NCBI RefSeq assembly: GCF_965638725.1
Contig: NC_134950.1
Coordinates: forward strand, 11,842,101-11,906,100
Origin: Aptenodytes patagonicus
Lineage: Eukaryota > Chordata > Aves > Sphenisciformes > Spheniscidae
Direction: 5' to 3'
DNA: 64,000 bases
Of this stretch, positions 35,901 to 48,700 are shown piece by piece. The notes under the pieces were generated by a model. It was not told the origin of the DNA. It did not search any database and worked only from the letters and a program-made list of their open reading frames with translations. Each line of letters opens with the position of its first letter. Positions within the stretch are counted from its first letter, which is position 1. The translations under genes were made by a program, and so were the position numbers.

Positions 35901-38900
35901 CTTGTAGGTGGGATATATTAATCTTCCTGGATTCAAATCATCCTCTTGCTGAAAGCTTATCTTAAACATTTCAGGTTGCACTTCATTTGCAATGATTTTG
36001 TATACAGTCTACCAGAGTGGGGCCCTGGTTTCAAGAGGTTATCACAGAACAAATGAATAATTATTTAAAATATTTCCTTTTCATGAGCAGCTAATATTTT
36101 AAATAATAAATATGCAAGACTGGGATGATGCAAGTGATACCTCAAATATGTCAATTGCAAATTAGCATAAATCAGATAAACCACCCACAGATTTGTTGTT
36201 ATTGCTTGATGTTCTAGATTACAGGAGGAGAGAGGAAAATAACTTTTTTCAATTACAGTAAATTTTGCAGAGATTATGCAACACACACATACATCCCAAA
36301 CTGGTCAGTAAGGTGCTCTAAACCATAGATCTGTTCCTGTAAACTCATATTGGAAGATGTTTTTATTAAGGTCAAAGGGATTTTTTACCAAATGAAATGT
36401 ATAAAAGTTTGGAGGATCTAACTTGCAAGTCTGACTATTCTATAGAAAGAAGAAATAAAAACACTGGGTCATACATGTTTCAGCTAAGTCAGGTTACATT
36501 TTTGTAAAGTTGAGTTTTCCTTGCAAATTAAAACCAGATGCAGAAAACACTAAGTTATTGTTCCTGAAATTCAGATGTTGCCTTAAGTAACAGAAGTTAC
36601 ATCTATTTTGGTAGTCTAAGAGATTACATTTTAAGAGCCTTAAGAGTTTCTAGTTTTCCATTCCAGCCAATTGAAACCTGTTATGAGTATTAGTAACACA
36701 TTTGCTATCTGGCTATCTCAGCAATGATGTTTACAGCTAATTAGTGCCCACTTTTCTAATAAAACTGCATTCTCATAAAGGTATCTATTTTTGGTAACAC
36801 ATCATAATGAATTTTGCAACTGCCAACTGTTTCTTACTTATTCAATTTTAATTAAAAGCTGGTAGTACTTTATATCTCTATCACTTTCATCTCTTGATAA
36901 AAATGTGATTAATATGCCTTAGCTCAGTTTTTACCTACTCTGCTGAGAGAGACTGAGAACTTTTAAGCCAACTTTTAAAAATAAGAAAACCATAGTGCAG
37001 AGATATTAACTGCTATATTGTGAATTGTATTAAGCATGGATAGTATACATACTAAAAAAGCATTAGAGGAAAGATCCTCTCCGTTGTCATTGTCACTTCT
37101 GTGACAGACAGACTGCTGTCTGCTCACTGCTTCCAGTGCCAACAATGTCCTCTACCCCATTCCTGTTTCTCTAACCTGGCCTTGAGTGAGTACGTATTGC
37201 AATGTAAACTTAATTGATTTCTTTCCTTTTGCGCTGCGCTGTTCTGCCTTCTCACCTGCCATCAGTCAGACACTAATCCCGGAAATCAAAGGGAACGTTA
37301 AGCATGCAGGATTGAGTCTCTGTAAGCCTGAGCCACTAGACAGACAAGGTCTTTGCTTGCAAGAGGGTCTATTGTACTGCTGACCCTATAGAAACAACAG
37401 CAACTCATCCAGGCTGGGAAAAATATCTTATCTCTGAGAGCTCCAAGAAATACACGAATGTTATGAGGGCAAGTCAAATGCCAAGTGTTCCTGCCAGGAG
37501 GACACAGAAGATAATGAAAGTTGGTGGAGGTGAAGGACATCATCACATCCAAGAGTTGTATTCTAAGTCAGAAGGAGTCTGGGGCACTGCTAGCACAGGG
37601 TGAGGAAGTTCCAAGGACAAGTCTAAAGGAGGGAATGAGCCCAAACACTGCTTTCCATGAAATGCACTGCTGAGACCACCATGGGCAATGCTTAAGAGTG
37701 TGTCAGCCTGCCCATTAGTGCTCTGAATTTGGGTTAGACTTCTGATCCGGAGAAGCAGACCAGAACAACTGTCCAGTGTCCTGCCCCCAGGATGGATCCA
37801 CAGTAAATGCTGTAGAAGGAACGAAAGAAGAGGGGAAGCACAGAGTAATACCTTCCTGGCAAACTTTCCCAGTCTCTAGCAATTTGTGGCCAAGGACTTC
37901 CTGAGTCAGAGGTAATATCTTTGTACTTAATAAGCCCTAGAGTTTTCCTCCAATGAATTTGTCCAAACTTGGAGAGGGGAATTTGGGCCTGGACTTTTCA
38001 GCTTGATTAGAGACAGTTATCTTTGCTAGAAAGGTTAGCAACAGTTTAATTTTCCTTGAAACTTACCGCAGAGGCTGCAGGTTACAGTTTAATTTGATTT
38101 TTAAGAGGGAAAATAAGGTGTGCAAGCTACAGCTGCAGTCAAACAGTTCAAAGGCTTTCTGCTTTTGCCAGAGGCATGCGATAGTTTAATTTGCCAACCA
38201 AGCCAAACTAGGCTTTGCATTAAAGTACATTACAATTTGATTACTTGCTGGTGTTGCAATACACAAGTTGATCTAAGGAAGGTGGCCTCTAACATGTTGC
38301 TCCAGATTGCAATTGCAAATCTACTTGCTCCTGCCCAGGCCAAGCAATTTGCTGATAATTTACCAACAAGTCCCTTGCATGTGCCCTGTTTTAAACATAC
38401 TTGTCTAAGAAGTACATAGACATGCATTTGGTCAATCCAAAATAAAATTACAATCCTGTAAATGTAAGCCATTCTGATTTTCCTGGAGTGTGAAAGACAA
38501 ATTAGATGAACAAATTAGCAAATTGTTAGTTCCTTTACATAATAAGAGTGGGGAAGGAAAGGACAGTATCCTGCACTAAGCAACAATCCTCTAAAAAACT
38601 CCTGTAATGCCATCAAATTTTCAGCACTTGCATATTTTAGAGCATTTTATCCCACTAAGCTACAGGCCTTTTAAAATACACTATTCCAAATGGAAAGACC
38701 GTTCCCATTTTGTCCTTTCACTACAGAGTAGAGCTGGTTGATGCCAGTTTTCCAGAATGACCTTAAAATGAAGAGAGACTATGATTTGATGGAAATGTTA
38801 TGCGACACTTCGTTACAGAAACGTAAGTGAAGCAGATGGAAAGACACCTGAAGCTAGATATAATTTGCTGTTTAATGTATTAATAAATAAAACGTCACTA

Positions 38901-41869
38901 CAAATTCCACCTAGAAAAAAAACAAAACAAACTCCAGAGGTGCCCTGTGAAACCTTCAACTCATACGCTATTTGATGTGAGAAGTAAGACATCATCTTTG
39001 CCTTTAGATTTTGGGAAATTCAGACTGTTGTGCAGTTGCAGCTGTGTCCCTAGAAATGTGAACAGAAAAGATATCTTTGATTATAAACCACGCAACTCGA
39101 ACAGTTTGGTAGGCAAACACACAGAGGCAGCTTTCTTGCTCCCTCTGTTATTGCAAACAAACATGAGAAATCCACACTTCAAAGTCCGTGGATGACATTT
39201 CAAACAGCAGTTTCCTCATCACTGCAGTCTGGACTAGATCTGAAGAAGCTCCTGGGGGAAATGAAGCTTACCTAAAAAGATGTCATGAAGGCTCATCAGT
39301 AAGCTCAGAGGAGCCACTATTTCTGGAAAATCTAAGAAGGCCATATTCTTCCATCTTAACTACCATCTCCCACAATGGCATGCAAACTTAAGAAGCAAGT
39401 TAAACACCAAAGGCTTGCTGAAAATAAACCTAACTGATAAACAGATTACTTAAATGACCAGGAAACTCTAGGTCTACATGAAAGTGTGCCAGGCATGCGA
39501 CAATAGTGCAAAAGTGTCAGGGATGCCACAGTACAAGCAAAGCAAGACAAAAACTGGAATATCTTACGAGGAAAAAATGTATCAGACGCAAGCTACTAAA
39601 TTGCAAATATATGTAAACATTTTTATTACTTGGATTTTCTCCTGGTCTTCAGAAGAAAAAAGGTTGAACAATCGCTGCTTCATACAGTATACTGTATAAA
39701 GGCAATTTCCATGCTTAGAGAGCATCATTTCATATATCAGAGATTAGAAGAATATCACACACATTGAAAAAGTGAAGAAATTCACTCTAGACACATGAAA
39801 GAAAAAGTTGCAAAAGATGCAACCAGAAAAAAAAAAAAGGCCTACCATTTCATTAGAAGATGAACCACTTTCCATTACTAACATTGTGGTCAGAATCTGG
39901 AATGTCACTGATGCAATGCTAACCATCAAATGACATGAACATGTAGGGCTTGCCTACACAAGGAAGCTGTTGCAAAATAAGCGAGGGTGTGAATGTAGAA
40001 TGCATTAGCTACTTGGCATTAACTCACTGTGTGGCATCTCTTATTCTGCACTAGGAGTGCCTTTTGGCTGTTTAGCCTAATCCACTTCCACAGTGGACTC
40101 GAGAAAGGCACTGTTAATGCTGGACAGGAGTAGTGAGAGGAAAGCCGTCAGTATTGACAGCAGTTTGGAGCCACATCCATTTATGCATGAGTCTTTAGCA
40201 GTCCTTGGATGGTCTGTTCTGTAAATTTAATTCAAATTCTCTCAGAGCAATCCATGCCAAATATTCTCTACATATTAGCTCACAAGCAGAAACCACGTCT
40301 ACGACATCTCTGAACAAAAAGTAACGTCATGTATCTTGTAACCTATATGGTTGGAGGTCACTTTGCCCATTTCAGTATGTCCTTTGTGCATTCTTGTAGT
40401 CATTCGCTTCTGAAAAGCTGAACTGGTGACAGTTTTTCAGGTGGAGCAAGCTTCTGCTAGAAAACACACCTGGACAGAACTGTTCCAGGGTAACAGAGGG
40501 GCAGGAAACAAAAAGAGCAGTGATCAGGCAAGCGGACCAGGCAGCATAGCTTCCTAGCAGTCCATCCAACAGGGTGCTCTGGAACTAGTGAGCAGAAAAG
40601 CCCCTAGCTAGCCCAAATGACCACACCCCTAGAAGATTATCATTCTGATTATCATTTCAGTCCATCTCTTCACGTTCTCCTCAAAAGACTTTTTGCCAAA
40701 GACTTCACTGTATTTCTTTCCTCAGCAGCTCTGTTGAAAAACATCTTTAAAAAGTCACCAAAATAATGCCCCCGGCCCCAGTGTCAGATGCGTGTAGTTT
40801 GCCATGTGTTGGGGCATCGGTAGGAATTTTTATGAAGCATAGGGTGAGAGGGCATGAAGTTATAATCCCTGAATATTAACCTGTTGATTTTGTGATTGGT
40901 GAGGACGGCACCGACTCAGCAGCTGTCCGAAACTGCAGAGAGAACACAGGAAAGGGCAATCTCTCACCTTTGGGAATCAGCAGGTTTGTAGTACAGGAAA
41001 CCAGCTCCACTGCCTCCTTCACCCAAGGAAGCTGGAGAGACAGATCTGTCTCTCTTTACCAAGAAAAAACAGATGTACTATATTGCTCTTGAATAAAGAC
41101 ATGAGTACAAATAAGAACAGGTGAAACTGAAATGGTGGGGACAAAATATTCTTTTCTCCACCCCCTAAAGCCCCATGTTGAAACACTTGAAAGAAACTTT
41201 TAGGTGAGATATTTTATTTCAAAATTAATATTAATGAAGAGAGCAACAGCTGCAATTCTGTTCTTAGTGATGCATTTCAATCCTTCAGAGTGCTTTGTAA
41301 AACTCTTTACTACTTCAGAAATGAATTTACTTCATTTAGAAATATATAACATCAAGTGATTACAACTCAATGTGCAGTGAAGCACTATATATATCCGCAC
41401 AACTTACTGTAGTTATATTAAGTTATATTATTATACTTAAGATGTATAAAGAGAGAAGTTGTGTTCATTTCCCAAGCTCTTACTATAGAAATGAATTTCT
41501 TCTGTATTTTACATATAAACTTAACCACTCCAGTTATTCTGAATTCTGCAGCTTTGCACTGCCTGAAATGCCTCTGCTGAAATGGCCTCTGGGATGGGCA
41601 AGAAGACTCAGCCGCCTGCATGTCATGGTCATTACTCCAGCACCATCTTGGAGCTTGTCCCTGCTGCAGTCACTGCTCCGGGCACTGGCTGGGCAGCCGC
41701 TCAGGGCTGCATCTCCCCTCTGATCCTGTCTTTGGTCACCAGCCTGCGGCCCCAACAACCTCCTCAGAAGAGGAGTTTTCCTAAAGCAATGAATCATTTG
41801 TGGAAGTAATAACACCAAATTCCTTCTTCTCTTGAACACAAAGCACTATAAAAATGTCAGTTTTACTAC

Positions 41870-41990
41870 CATGACCATTTCACTGGTGGAAAACTGAGGC
41901 ACAGGGCAGGAATATGTCCAGAGCCACTAGCACATTTTGTATGCTAGACTTTTGTCTTTCCCAATAGACCACACTGCCTTCCCCCTGAGT
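41870..41990 (-). mobile_element. MIR SINE, reverse orientation
   Basis: GGTGGAAAACTGAGGCACAG followed by AATATGTCCAGAGCCACTAG and ending in AATAGACCACACTGCCTTCC parallels the reverse complement of MIR (dinucleotide core, then variable-site end). Diverged. Confidence 0.65.
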
Positions 41991-42284
41991 AACTAAGGCT
42001 ATGAGCAGTTTCCAAATACGTTCTTAGGGAATGCATCAGTTCCATGCTAAAAGCAAAAAATACAATACAGAAACCAGTATCTTCTAGTAATTGCACGATA
42101 TCTTGTTTATTTTGAGAAAACTAACACTTGCACTGAAGAACACATCATCATTTTCTGGTAAGTCATATTTATAAAATAGTGCTTCTTTGCTAAACTACAT
42201 AAGAAAAGGAAAAAATCAACATTTAATATCATATCGAAACAAGAAATAAAACTCACAGGTGTTTTTTTTTAAAGAGGAACTTAC

Positions 42285-42438
42285 AGATCTGCCATTGCTC
42301 AATCGTAAAACTGCAAGGTTTTCATTTAGGTTAAGGCAGAGTGACATATTACATGTGTGTGTACTAAGACATTCTGCATAAACTACGCTGTGCACACTGA
42401 GCAGATCTTCACTATAATAATCCTCGATAAGCTGTTTC
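42285..42438 (-). other. Exon-like segment on the NSMCE2 strand, unassigned
   Basis: 154 bases flanked on the minus strand by an acceptor (AACATTTCTTTTAG) and a textbook donor (GTAAGT). One frame is open throughout and reads KQLIEDYYSEDLLSVHSVVY, then AECLSTHTCNMSLCLNLNEN and a short remainder to NGRS. It matches no protein I recognise and is not part of known NSMCE2. In the open frame it needs two bases from an upstream exon and ends on a codon boundary, so it cannot join the 32861-32961 exon in phase. It could be an alternative or cryptic exon, an exon of a noncoding RNA, or chance. Confidence 0.3.
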
Positions 42439-43744
42439 CTAAAAGAAATGTTGCTAATCCCAATTTATACAGCATCCTCCAAAACAATGTCATGGGGGGC
42501 TTGTGCAGCTAAACATAATACTATCATCAGTTAGGAACAGCTGAACAGTTATTTTTCTCAGTCCTGTGATGTAAGATTAGGCTTCATGAATGGCAGTCAG
42601 TAGAAAAAATCTAACGCTAAAGCCCTGAGCTATAAATACTCATGGATTATAACTGCAGCAGTCTAGTAGCTTCTGATGGCAATTAGCAGTTAATTTTAAA
42701 TCTGATCGATATTTATTTTAAATCTCTTTCTGCAGATTCTCATTTGCTGGGAGTATAACTGGCAGAGTGCATCTTCATTAATGCTCCATGCATCAGAAAA
42801 TCATTACCATTCTATAGGTGTCATTTATGTAGCAACACATGCATTTCAGACTTCACCTTGACATTTTTGCATGGTACAGGTAATAGACAATCTGGAAATG
42901 ACTGTGCTTTGTGGCAAATGTGCTGGGAAGATTGTGAGGGGCTTAACTAAGATCAAGCACAAGACAAAGTCTTTTAAACCCTCAAGGTCTCTCTATGTCT
43001 ACACTTTCCTCTCCAGATGAGGTAGTGAAGTGGGACAGAGAAAGGACTTGAACACCCTCAGCACAGATGCACACAGCAGCAGAAACAAGAATGGCTAAGC
43101 AGGACAAGCAGAGCAAGGGAAGTTAACGTCAAATTGATGGGACAGCAGTTGCAGTGTCACTTGTGCTTCATAATAAGGATAACGAGCACATAGCTAAATC
43201 ACATGGCATTCTGCACAGTCTTCATCTTTCTAGCAAAGCAGTTAACGTTATGCTCGCTATTTCAATCTTGTAGTTATTACCAGGATGGAGTAACATTATA
43301 GTTGTCCTCTTAAGAACTATTAACTTCCCTTGCACTCTTTGGCTGGCACATCAGCTCTTGCAGAAACACATACAATCCCTACATGTATACTGAGAAAGAT
43401 CAAGATTTTATATCTCGAAATATACAGCTTAATATAAGTGAAACAATCAAACTGCACTAATTAAGGAAGGAAAACAAAACTGCATACAACAGAGCTACAC
43501 TGAAGAATCACCATTTCAAAACAATGAAGGCACAGCCTGTTTTTGTCAATGCTCCTTTCACATCAGAAATCAAGCACAGCCCTGCAACCCAGAATTTAGC
43601 TTAGGTCAGTGTTACTGAGACTCTGGTTTGTACAGGTAATTAAGATTCCTCCTCTTCTACACATTTGGCTACAGCTAGCAAAAATATGTGGGAATTGGGT
43701 TCAGTGACTGGAAGGAATGGAAAACCTTTAAGGAGAGACTCAAT

Positions 43745-44041
43745 ATATAAAGGGGGATCATAAGAAAGATGGAGAGAGGCTTTTTACCAGGGCCTGCGGT
43801 GACAGGACAAGGGGAAATGGTTTTAAACTGAAAGAGGGTAGATTTAGACTGGGTGTGAGGAAGACATTCTTTACTATGAGGGTGGTGAGACACTGGAACA
43901 GAGAAGCTGTGGATGCCCCATCCCTGGAAGTGTTGGACGGGGCTTTGAGCAACCTGATCTAGTGGAAGATGTCCCTGCCACGGCAGGGGGGGCTGGACTA
44001 GATGATCTTTGAAGGTCCCTTCCAACCCAAACCATTCTATA
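43745..44041 (+). mobile_element. CR1 LINE 3' fragment, plus orientation
   Basis: Starts in the ORF2 end region (AGAGGCTTTTTACCAGGGCC, GGTTTTAAACTGAAAGAGGG), continues through the 3' UTR (GATCTAGTGGAAGATGTCCC) and ends CCAACCCAAACCATTCTATA, with a single copy of the terminal repeat. Two short internal deletions relative to the other copies are visible (near 43898 and 43937). Orientation is opposite to the copies at 6.5 and 8.7 kb. Confidence 0.93.
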
Positions 44042-45177
44042 ATATTTCCCTGATTCCAAGCTTTTATTTGCAGATACCAGCACTGGCAGTTACAGCTCCT
44101 TGGGATCAAATACTACCTTGATATGGCATGCATGCCAATACTAGAAAATGTAACACGATTCAGGAAATTATTTGTTAGATTAAGAAGCTGAAAAGCACTT
44201 TTAGTGAAGACCATAAAGGGACTATATCCTTAAAAAAATGCAACAATAGAAAATGCTAGTCACAGACAAATGACACAGTTAAGCTCTCCCCATGACAAAA
44301 CACACTCAGCCTTAACTGAAAAACTGCTGCAACCATACACTTCCTAGAGGTGTCCTGCTAGTTTTTTCATTGCAAAGCTGGTCATGGTACAGCATCCTAT
44401 TTCATATCAAGGAAAACATATAAAGTATCAAAAGGGCTCTTCAGGGGCACATACTTGAATAACAAATAATTCTAGCCAGGGAGTATAGGGGAATCTAGAA
44501 AACAGCAGAGTTGCATGCTGATTTTGTAAACATAAGAAATGATCGCTTCAAAACTTTCAGCTGCTTGAGGTGCTGTCCACCCATATATGACAAACCTAAC
44601 AGGGAAGAGTCACCGTGTTAGTGACACCCACAGGTATGTGGAAAGGGCAGTCATTTAGCAGTAAGCAGAGTTCCTTGGGAAGTGACAGTCTTTGCAATCA
44701 CGCATTCCTGGGTTACTACATTTGGCCTCTGGCTTGTACAGCACAGAGCTTGAAACCAGGAGCTCCATTATCACTGACAATGCTGATCTGGAATTTCAGG
44801 AATGGGTTGTAGTGAGTCCCGGGAAGCAAACAGCATCTATGAAGCGAAGAAGCACTCTATACCTTTGCCAACAGAGAATGTTATGTTGCTCTGAGATGTT
44901 GCAAGAGCATGCAAGCAGTGTAGGAAAAGTGCAAACAGAGCTGGTGCAGTAGGAATTTACCATGGGGGGCAGGAAGGCATATGGAATTCCACACCACTCA
45001 GTGCCTGAAAATATTCTTCAGAAAATCATTAAACAATTTGACTGCATGCAGCTAAAGGATAACAAGGTAGTAAGAGGCAGTCAATATGTTTCTTGCCAGA
45101 TCAAATCATGCGAAACTGATCTAACCTGCTTCTCTCATAGATTAACTGTCCCTACTGGACAAGAGAAGTCAGCTAAC

Positions 45178-45192
45178 ATATATATATATATT
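45178..45192. repeat. Short TA microsatellite
   Basis: Seven TA units within ACATATATATATATATTG. Too short to be notable except as a possible polymorphism. Confidence 0.8.
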
Positions 45193-45499
45193 GATTTTAA
45201 ATACAGCTTTTGATGTTCTCCAGATGACATTCTCCCTAGCAAACTAAAGAAATTAGTATAGATCTTCACCCAGATCTGAGAAACAACACAATAATTAAGC
45301 CTTCTCCTGATTACAGTTTCTTTTTTTCTAAAACAGATCACTGGTGTAACAATCATTACAGTAATGCCTAAAAACCATAATAGAGATCAAACAAGATTGT
45401 ACAAGGCACTATACACATTCATGAAAAGACAATTTCTAGCATTGCAGAGCTACAGTCTAAACAATCAGGACAGACAAGGAAAATATCTTACCAGCACTG

Positions 45500-45790
45500 T
45501 CAGAGATGGGAAACTGAGGCAGAAAAAGATTAAGAGCCCGATTTTCAAAGGAGCTCAGCATATTTGTTGCTGACCTCGCTTGAAATTCTGGCCATAATCA
45601 ACATCATGGAAATCACTAGATATTGAGCTCCTTTGAAAATCAAACTTCAATATGAAAATTTGGCCCAGAGGTCTTTTGAAAATCTACATCAAGAGGCTTA
45701 CCCAAGGTCACCCAGGAAGTCGGTGGCAGGGCTGGGAACTGAACTTACATCTTCTGACTCCCACTCTGGTGCATAACTAATGTCGCTCTG
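45500..45790 (-). mobile_element. MIR SINE interrupted by a hairpin insertion
   Basis: The first half (about 45505-45535, GATGGGAAACTGAGGCAGAA) and second half (about 45695-45785, GCTTACCCAAGGTCACCCAG, then GTGGCAGGGCTGGGAACTGA) are consecutive parts of the reverse-complement MIR consensus. About 155 bases of unrelated sequence with inverted repeats separates them at the point where the consensus would continue. Confidence 0.75.
45540..45641. repeat. Inverted-repeat (MITE-like) insertion inside a MIR
   Basis: GATTTTCAAAGGAGCTCA (45540-45557) and its exact reverse complement (45624-45641) bracket 66 bases. Related half-copies of the end motif recur just outside (TTTTGAAAATC near 45675). The structure suggests a short nonautonomous DNA transposon; the family is not identified and no clear target-site duplication was found. 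Confidence 0.7.
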
Positions 45791-48700
45791 TGTTCTGTTT
45801 TAATTAGCTATGGGGAGATCTCAAACCAGAGAACGCTTTTGAAATGAAAGAAAAGAAAACCCTCGCAAGTACATTCAGTTTCCTTTCAGAAGCATCAGCA
45901 CAATGGGCTACCAGCAACTCACAAGCAGTAGGGATTTCTAGCTTCTTTAACAAGCTTCTGTTTTCCTTGGAGAAGATAAATTGTTTGCTGTTTACTTCTC
46001 ATTTATAAAGGGATTCATTGGAGAACTGTTCATTTTTCCTCTAATAATATTTTTTTTGACTTGCACTATGCATCTGACCCATACAAATATTTTTCCAGTG
46101 ACAAATGAGGATAGAAAAAGGAAGCCTGCAGAGTGCAAAGGCTCCTAAGGATTAGTAGACAACCTCTGGGGCAAGGAGTGGAGACTTATGCTATTGCTTA
46201 TTATTACTACATTTTCCCCTAGGTAGAGAGAGTTGTTTGAAGTGGTTTCCTTGCTAATGCAGTGGCAGAGCAAACTATTTACTTTGCATGTATATGTGGT
46301 TGTTTCAGTACATCTCTTGCTGTTCCTGTGGAACACCTAAGATGCACTATTTTCAGCAGTCCACAAGTTCTTTCTGGAACATCTAGATTCTCCAAATTTT
46401 CCCTGGCTTTGGCAGCATCCGTAGGTCTCTAAGCATCTTCCCTGACAAGTCTTTGTTGGAGAACTACTGCAGCCATCTCAAGAACAACAAAATACAGAAA
46501 ATTATAACCAAGGTGGAAAACAAGCCAAAGCTATAGTAGGCATCTGTAGCAGCTTCTTTTAGCCCAACGCACTTTGCTAAAACCTAGATGTGGCATTATT
46601 TTGTCAAAGACAGAATAATAGGTTAGTATTTCTATTCATATTTTTGCCATCAAAAGCTTTAGCCTACTTTCCTGTAAAAGACTAAGCAGGTTGATATGTC
46701 AGAATAGCTCTTCAAAAGGAGGAGCAGGTCATTTCCTCAGCTCTCTGACCCCTCATGCTGTCTGTGATCACAGGGGACTTCTGAATTCACTTTGTTGTAC
46801 ACTGGGAATCTCACTGATAAAAGCCGATGAGAATTTTGCCCAGTTTTCCTCAGACAGAAAGCTACTTGGTACATAGAAATGGAAATTCTGGCTCATGCTG
46901 ATGACTGGAGATTTCATAAAAGAGGAGCTGCTGGGTTCATTATTCCCAGATTTCTGTCAAAAGTAGAAAAATGGCTTTCTTTCCTGTTTCCAACTTTCAG
47001 TCTCCTTGTACCTCTTTAGTGCTATTTTCAAATCTGCTGCCTACTTTGGGGTATGTTTCTCTTGGGCTCAGAACAGTATCTTACTTCTTTGTCAAAAGCA
47101 CCTTCCACTTTTCTTCTTCATAATTTTCACTGCTACAAGTTCATGTGTCCAGCTGCAAAGCTGTGTAAGTTTAAAAACAACTTTATCTAGAAAAGCCAAG
47201 AAACACTTCACTGAAGACAAAACATAATAGGTATGTGAAGCAAACAGCTGGTGGAGTGAGAGAGATGGTGTAAAAGCAGCATGTTTGTTTCTACAGATTA
47301 GCTGGGCGTACAGTTTCTACTTATAGAGCATTTTTAGTTTCTTTTAACCAGTAAGAAGATATTATTAGCTTTAGTTTAGCACTGGTTCAGGGATTACTAG
47401 TGTTTCTACAATGGAAGTCATTAAAGCGGGGGTTTGAGGGAAGGCAAATTTCTTTTACAGGGCTCCCTTCCTTCTGGACAGTGTTTCTCATGTAAGGGAT
47501 GGCACAAGAAAAAGCAAAGGGACGCTTGGGGGAAAATAAGTGAAGCTGACAATTGAGGTCGGCAGCGCTGCCCAAGCAGAGGGGAAGTGGGTGCGCATCA
47601 AGTCGCACAGTGCGCAGCTGGGTGCGGCAGCAGTCTGAAGGTCCTCACGGGTAAAGCATTCCCAGAGCCTACTCCTCCAAGAGTCCTATCTGTCAGGTTC
47701 TTTTTTTCCATCTTATCTGTCTCTTGTTTCGCTCCACACCCTCCTTTTCTTGTATGGCTTTTTCATTGTCTTGTCTCACTTATCTTGGATCGTAAGCATT
47801 CTGGGGCAGGGAACGCATCTTTATATAGTAAAGAGGCAGTGTTTTTATGGTACTATATGCATAATTAATAATAATTCATTCAGTATATAAAGTGAAACTT
47901 CTCAAATAAGCATTAAAAATCAGTTGTCTAGAAGAGGGGATCTCTTCAGTTAATGAAAAACATTACTGAAAATCTTGGGGTTAACCTTAAAGTGTATGCT
48001 TAAAACAAACCACGACCACTGTTAAACATGCAGGTTGCACATGTTCTGGAATGCTGATTGGGCAGGCTTATGTGGGATCATCCAACACCTTTGCAAGCTG
48101 ATGAATCTGAGTAATTAAGCTCTCCCTCATTACAGGTCTCCAAAGCACGTTAATCAGGTCTCCACAAGAGTAAAGTTCACTCTGAAGGCAAGAATACATC
48201 TTTGACTAATTTGGTGTTTTGATCAGCTGGATTTGGTAAACTGAGGCTGCATTTGAGATATCAGTATTGACAATATACAATATTATATGCTGCCATATGT
48301 TACGCATTCTGCAATAAGTTATTGCATACTGACCATAGATCTACTGCAATAGAACTTACAATGTACATTATCTTACTCTATCTCTTTTCATTTTTGACAA
48401 GTGTGCATTTCTAAGGACCTTATGAAATACTTTCTCCTCTTCCAATAAAATCACAAGTGGAGTGGTTTGTTTTGGGGTTTTTTTTAGCTAGGGAATTTGA
48501 CTCTATATTATGATCCTGACCACGAAATGAGCTCCACAAGGGCAGTACCAGCAGGCTTGTCAATTGTGTTGAACAGCCATCTTGTAGTCCCTAAGCTCAC
48601 TGAAGGATGGAAATCCCTCTTTACATATGCTGCTGTCATGGCTAACATCTTGAGAAGAATTTTGTCTAGTCTGTTGATCACACAAAATTTAGAATTTAAG

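Noticed and set aside
45364-45573. Plus-strand peptide containing FLALQS, similar to a motif in the missing NSMCE2 N-terminal exons
   Set aside because: Wrong strand for NSMCE2 and the match is six residues; part of the frame lies in a MIR.
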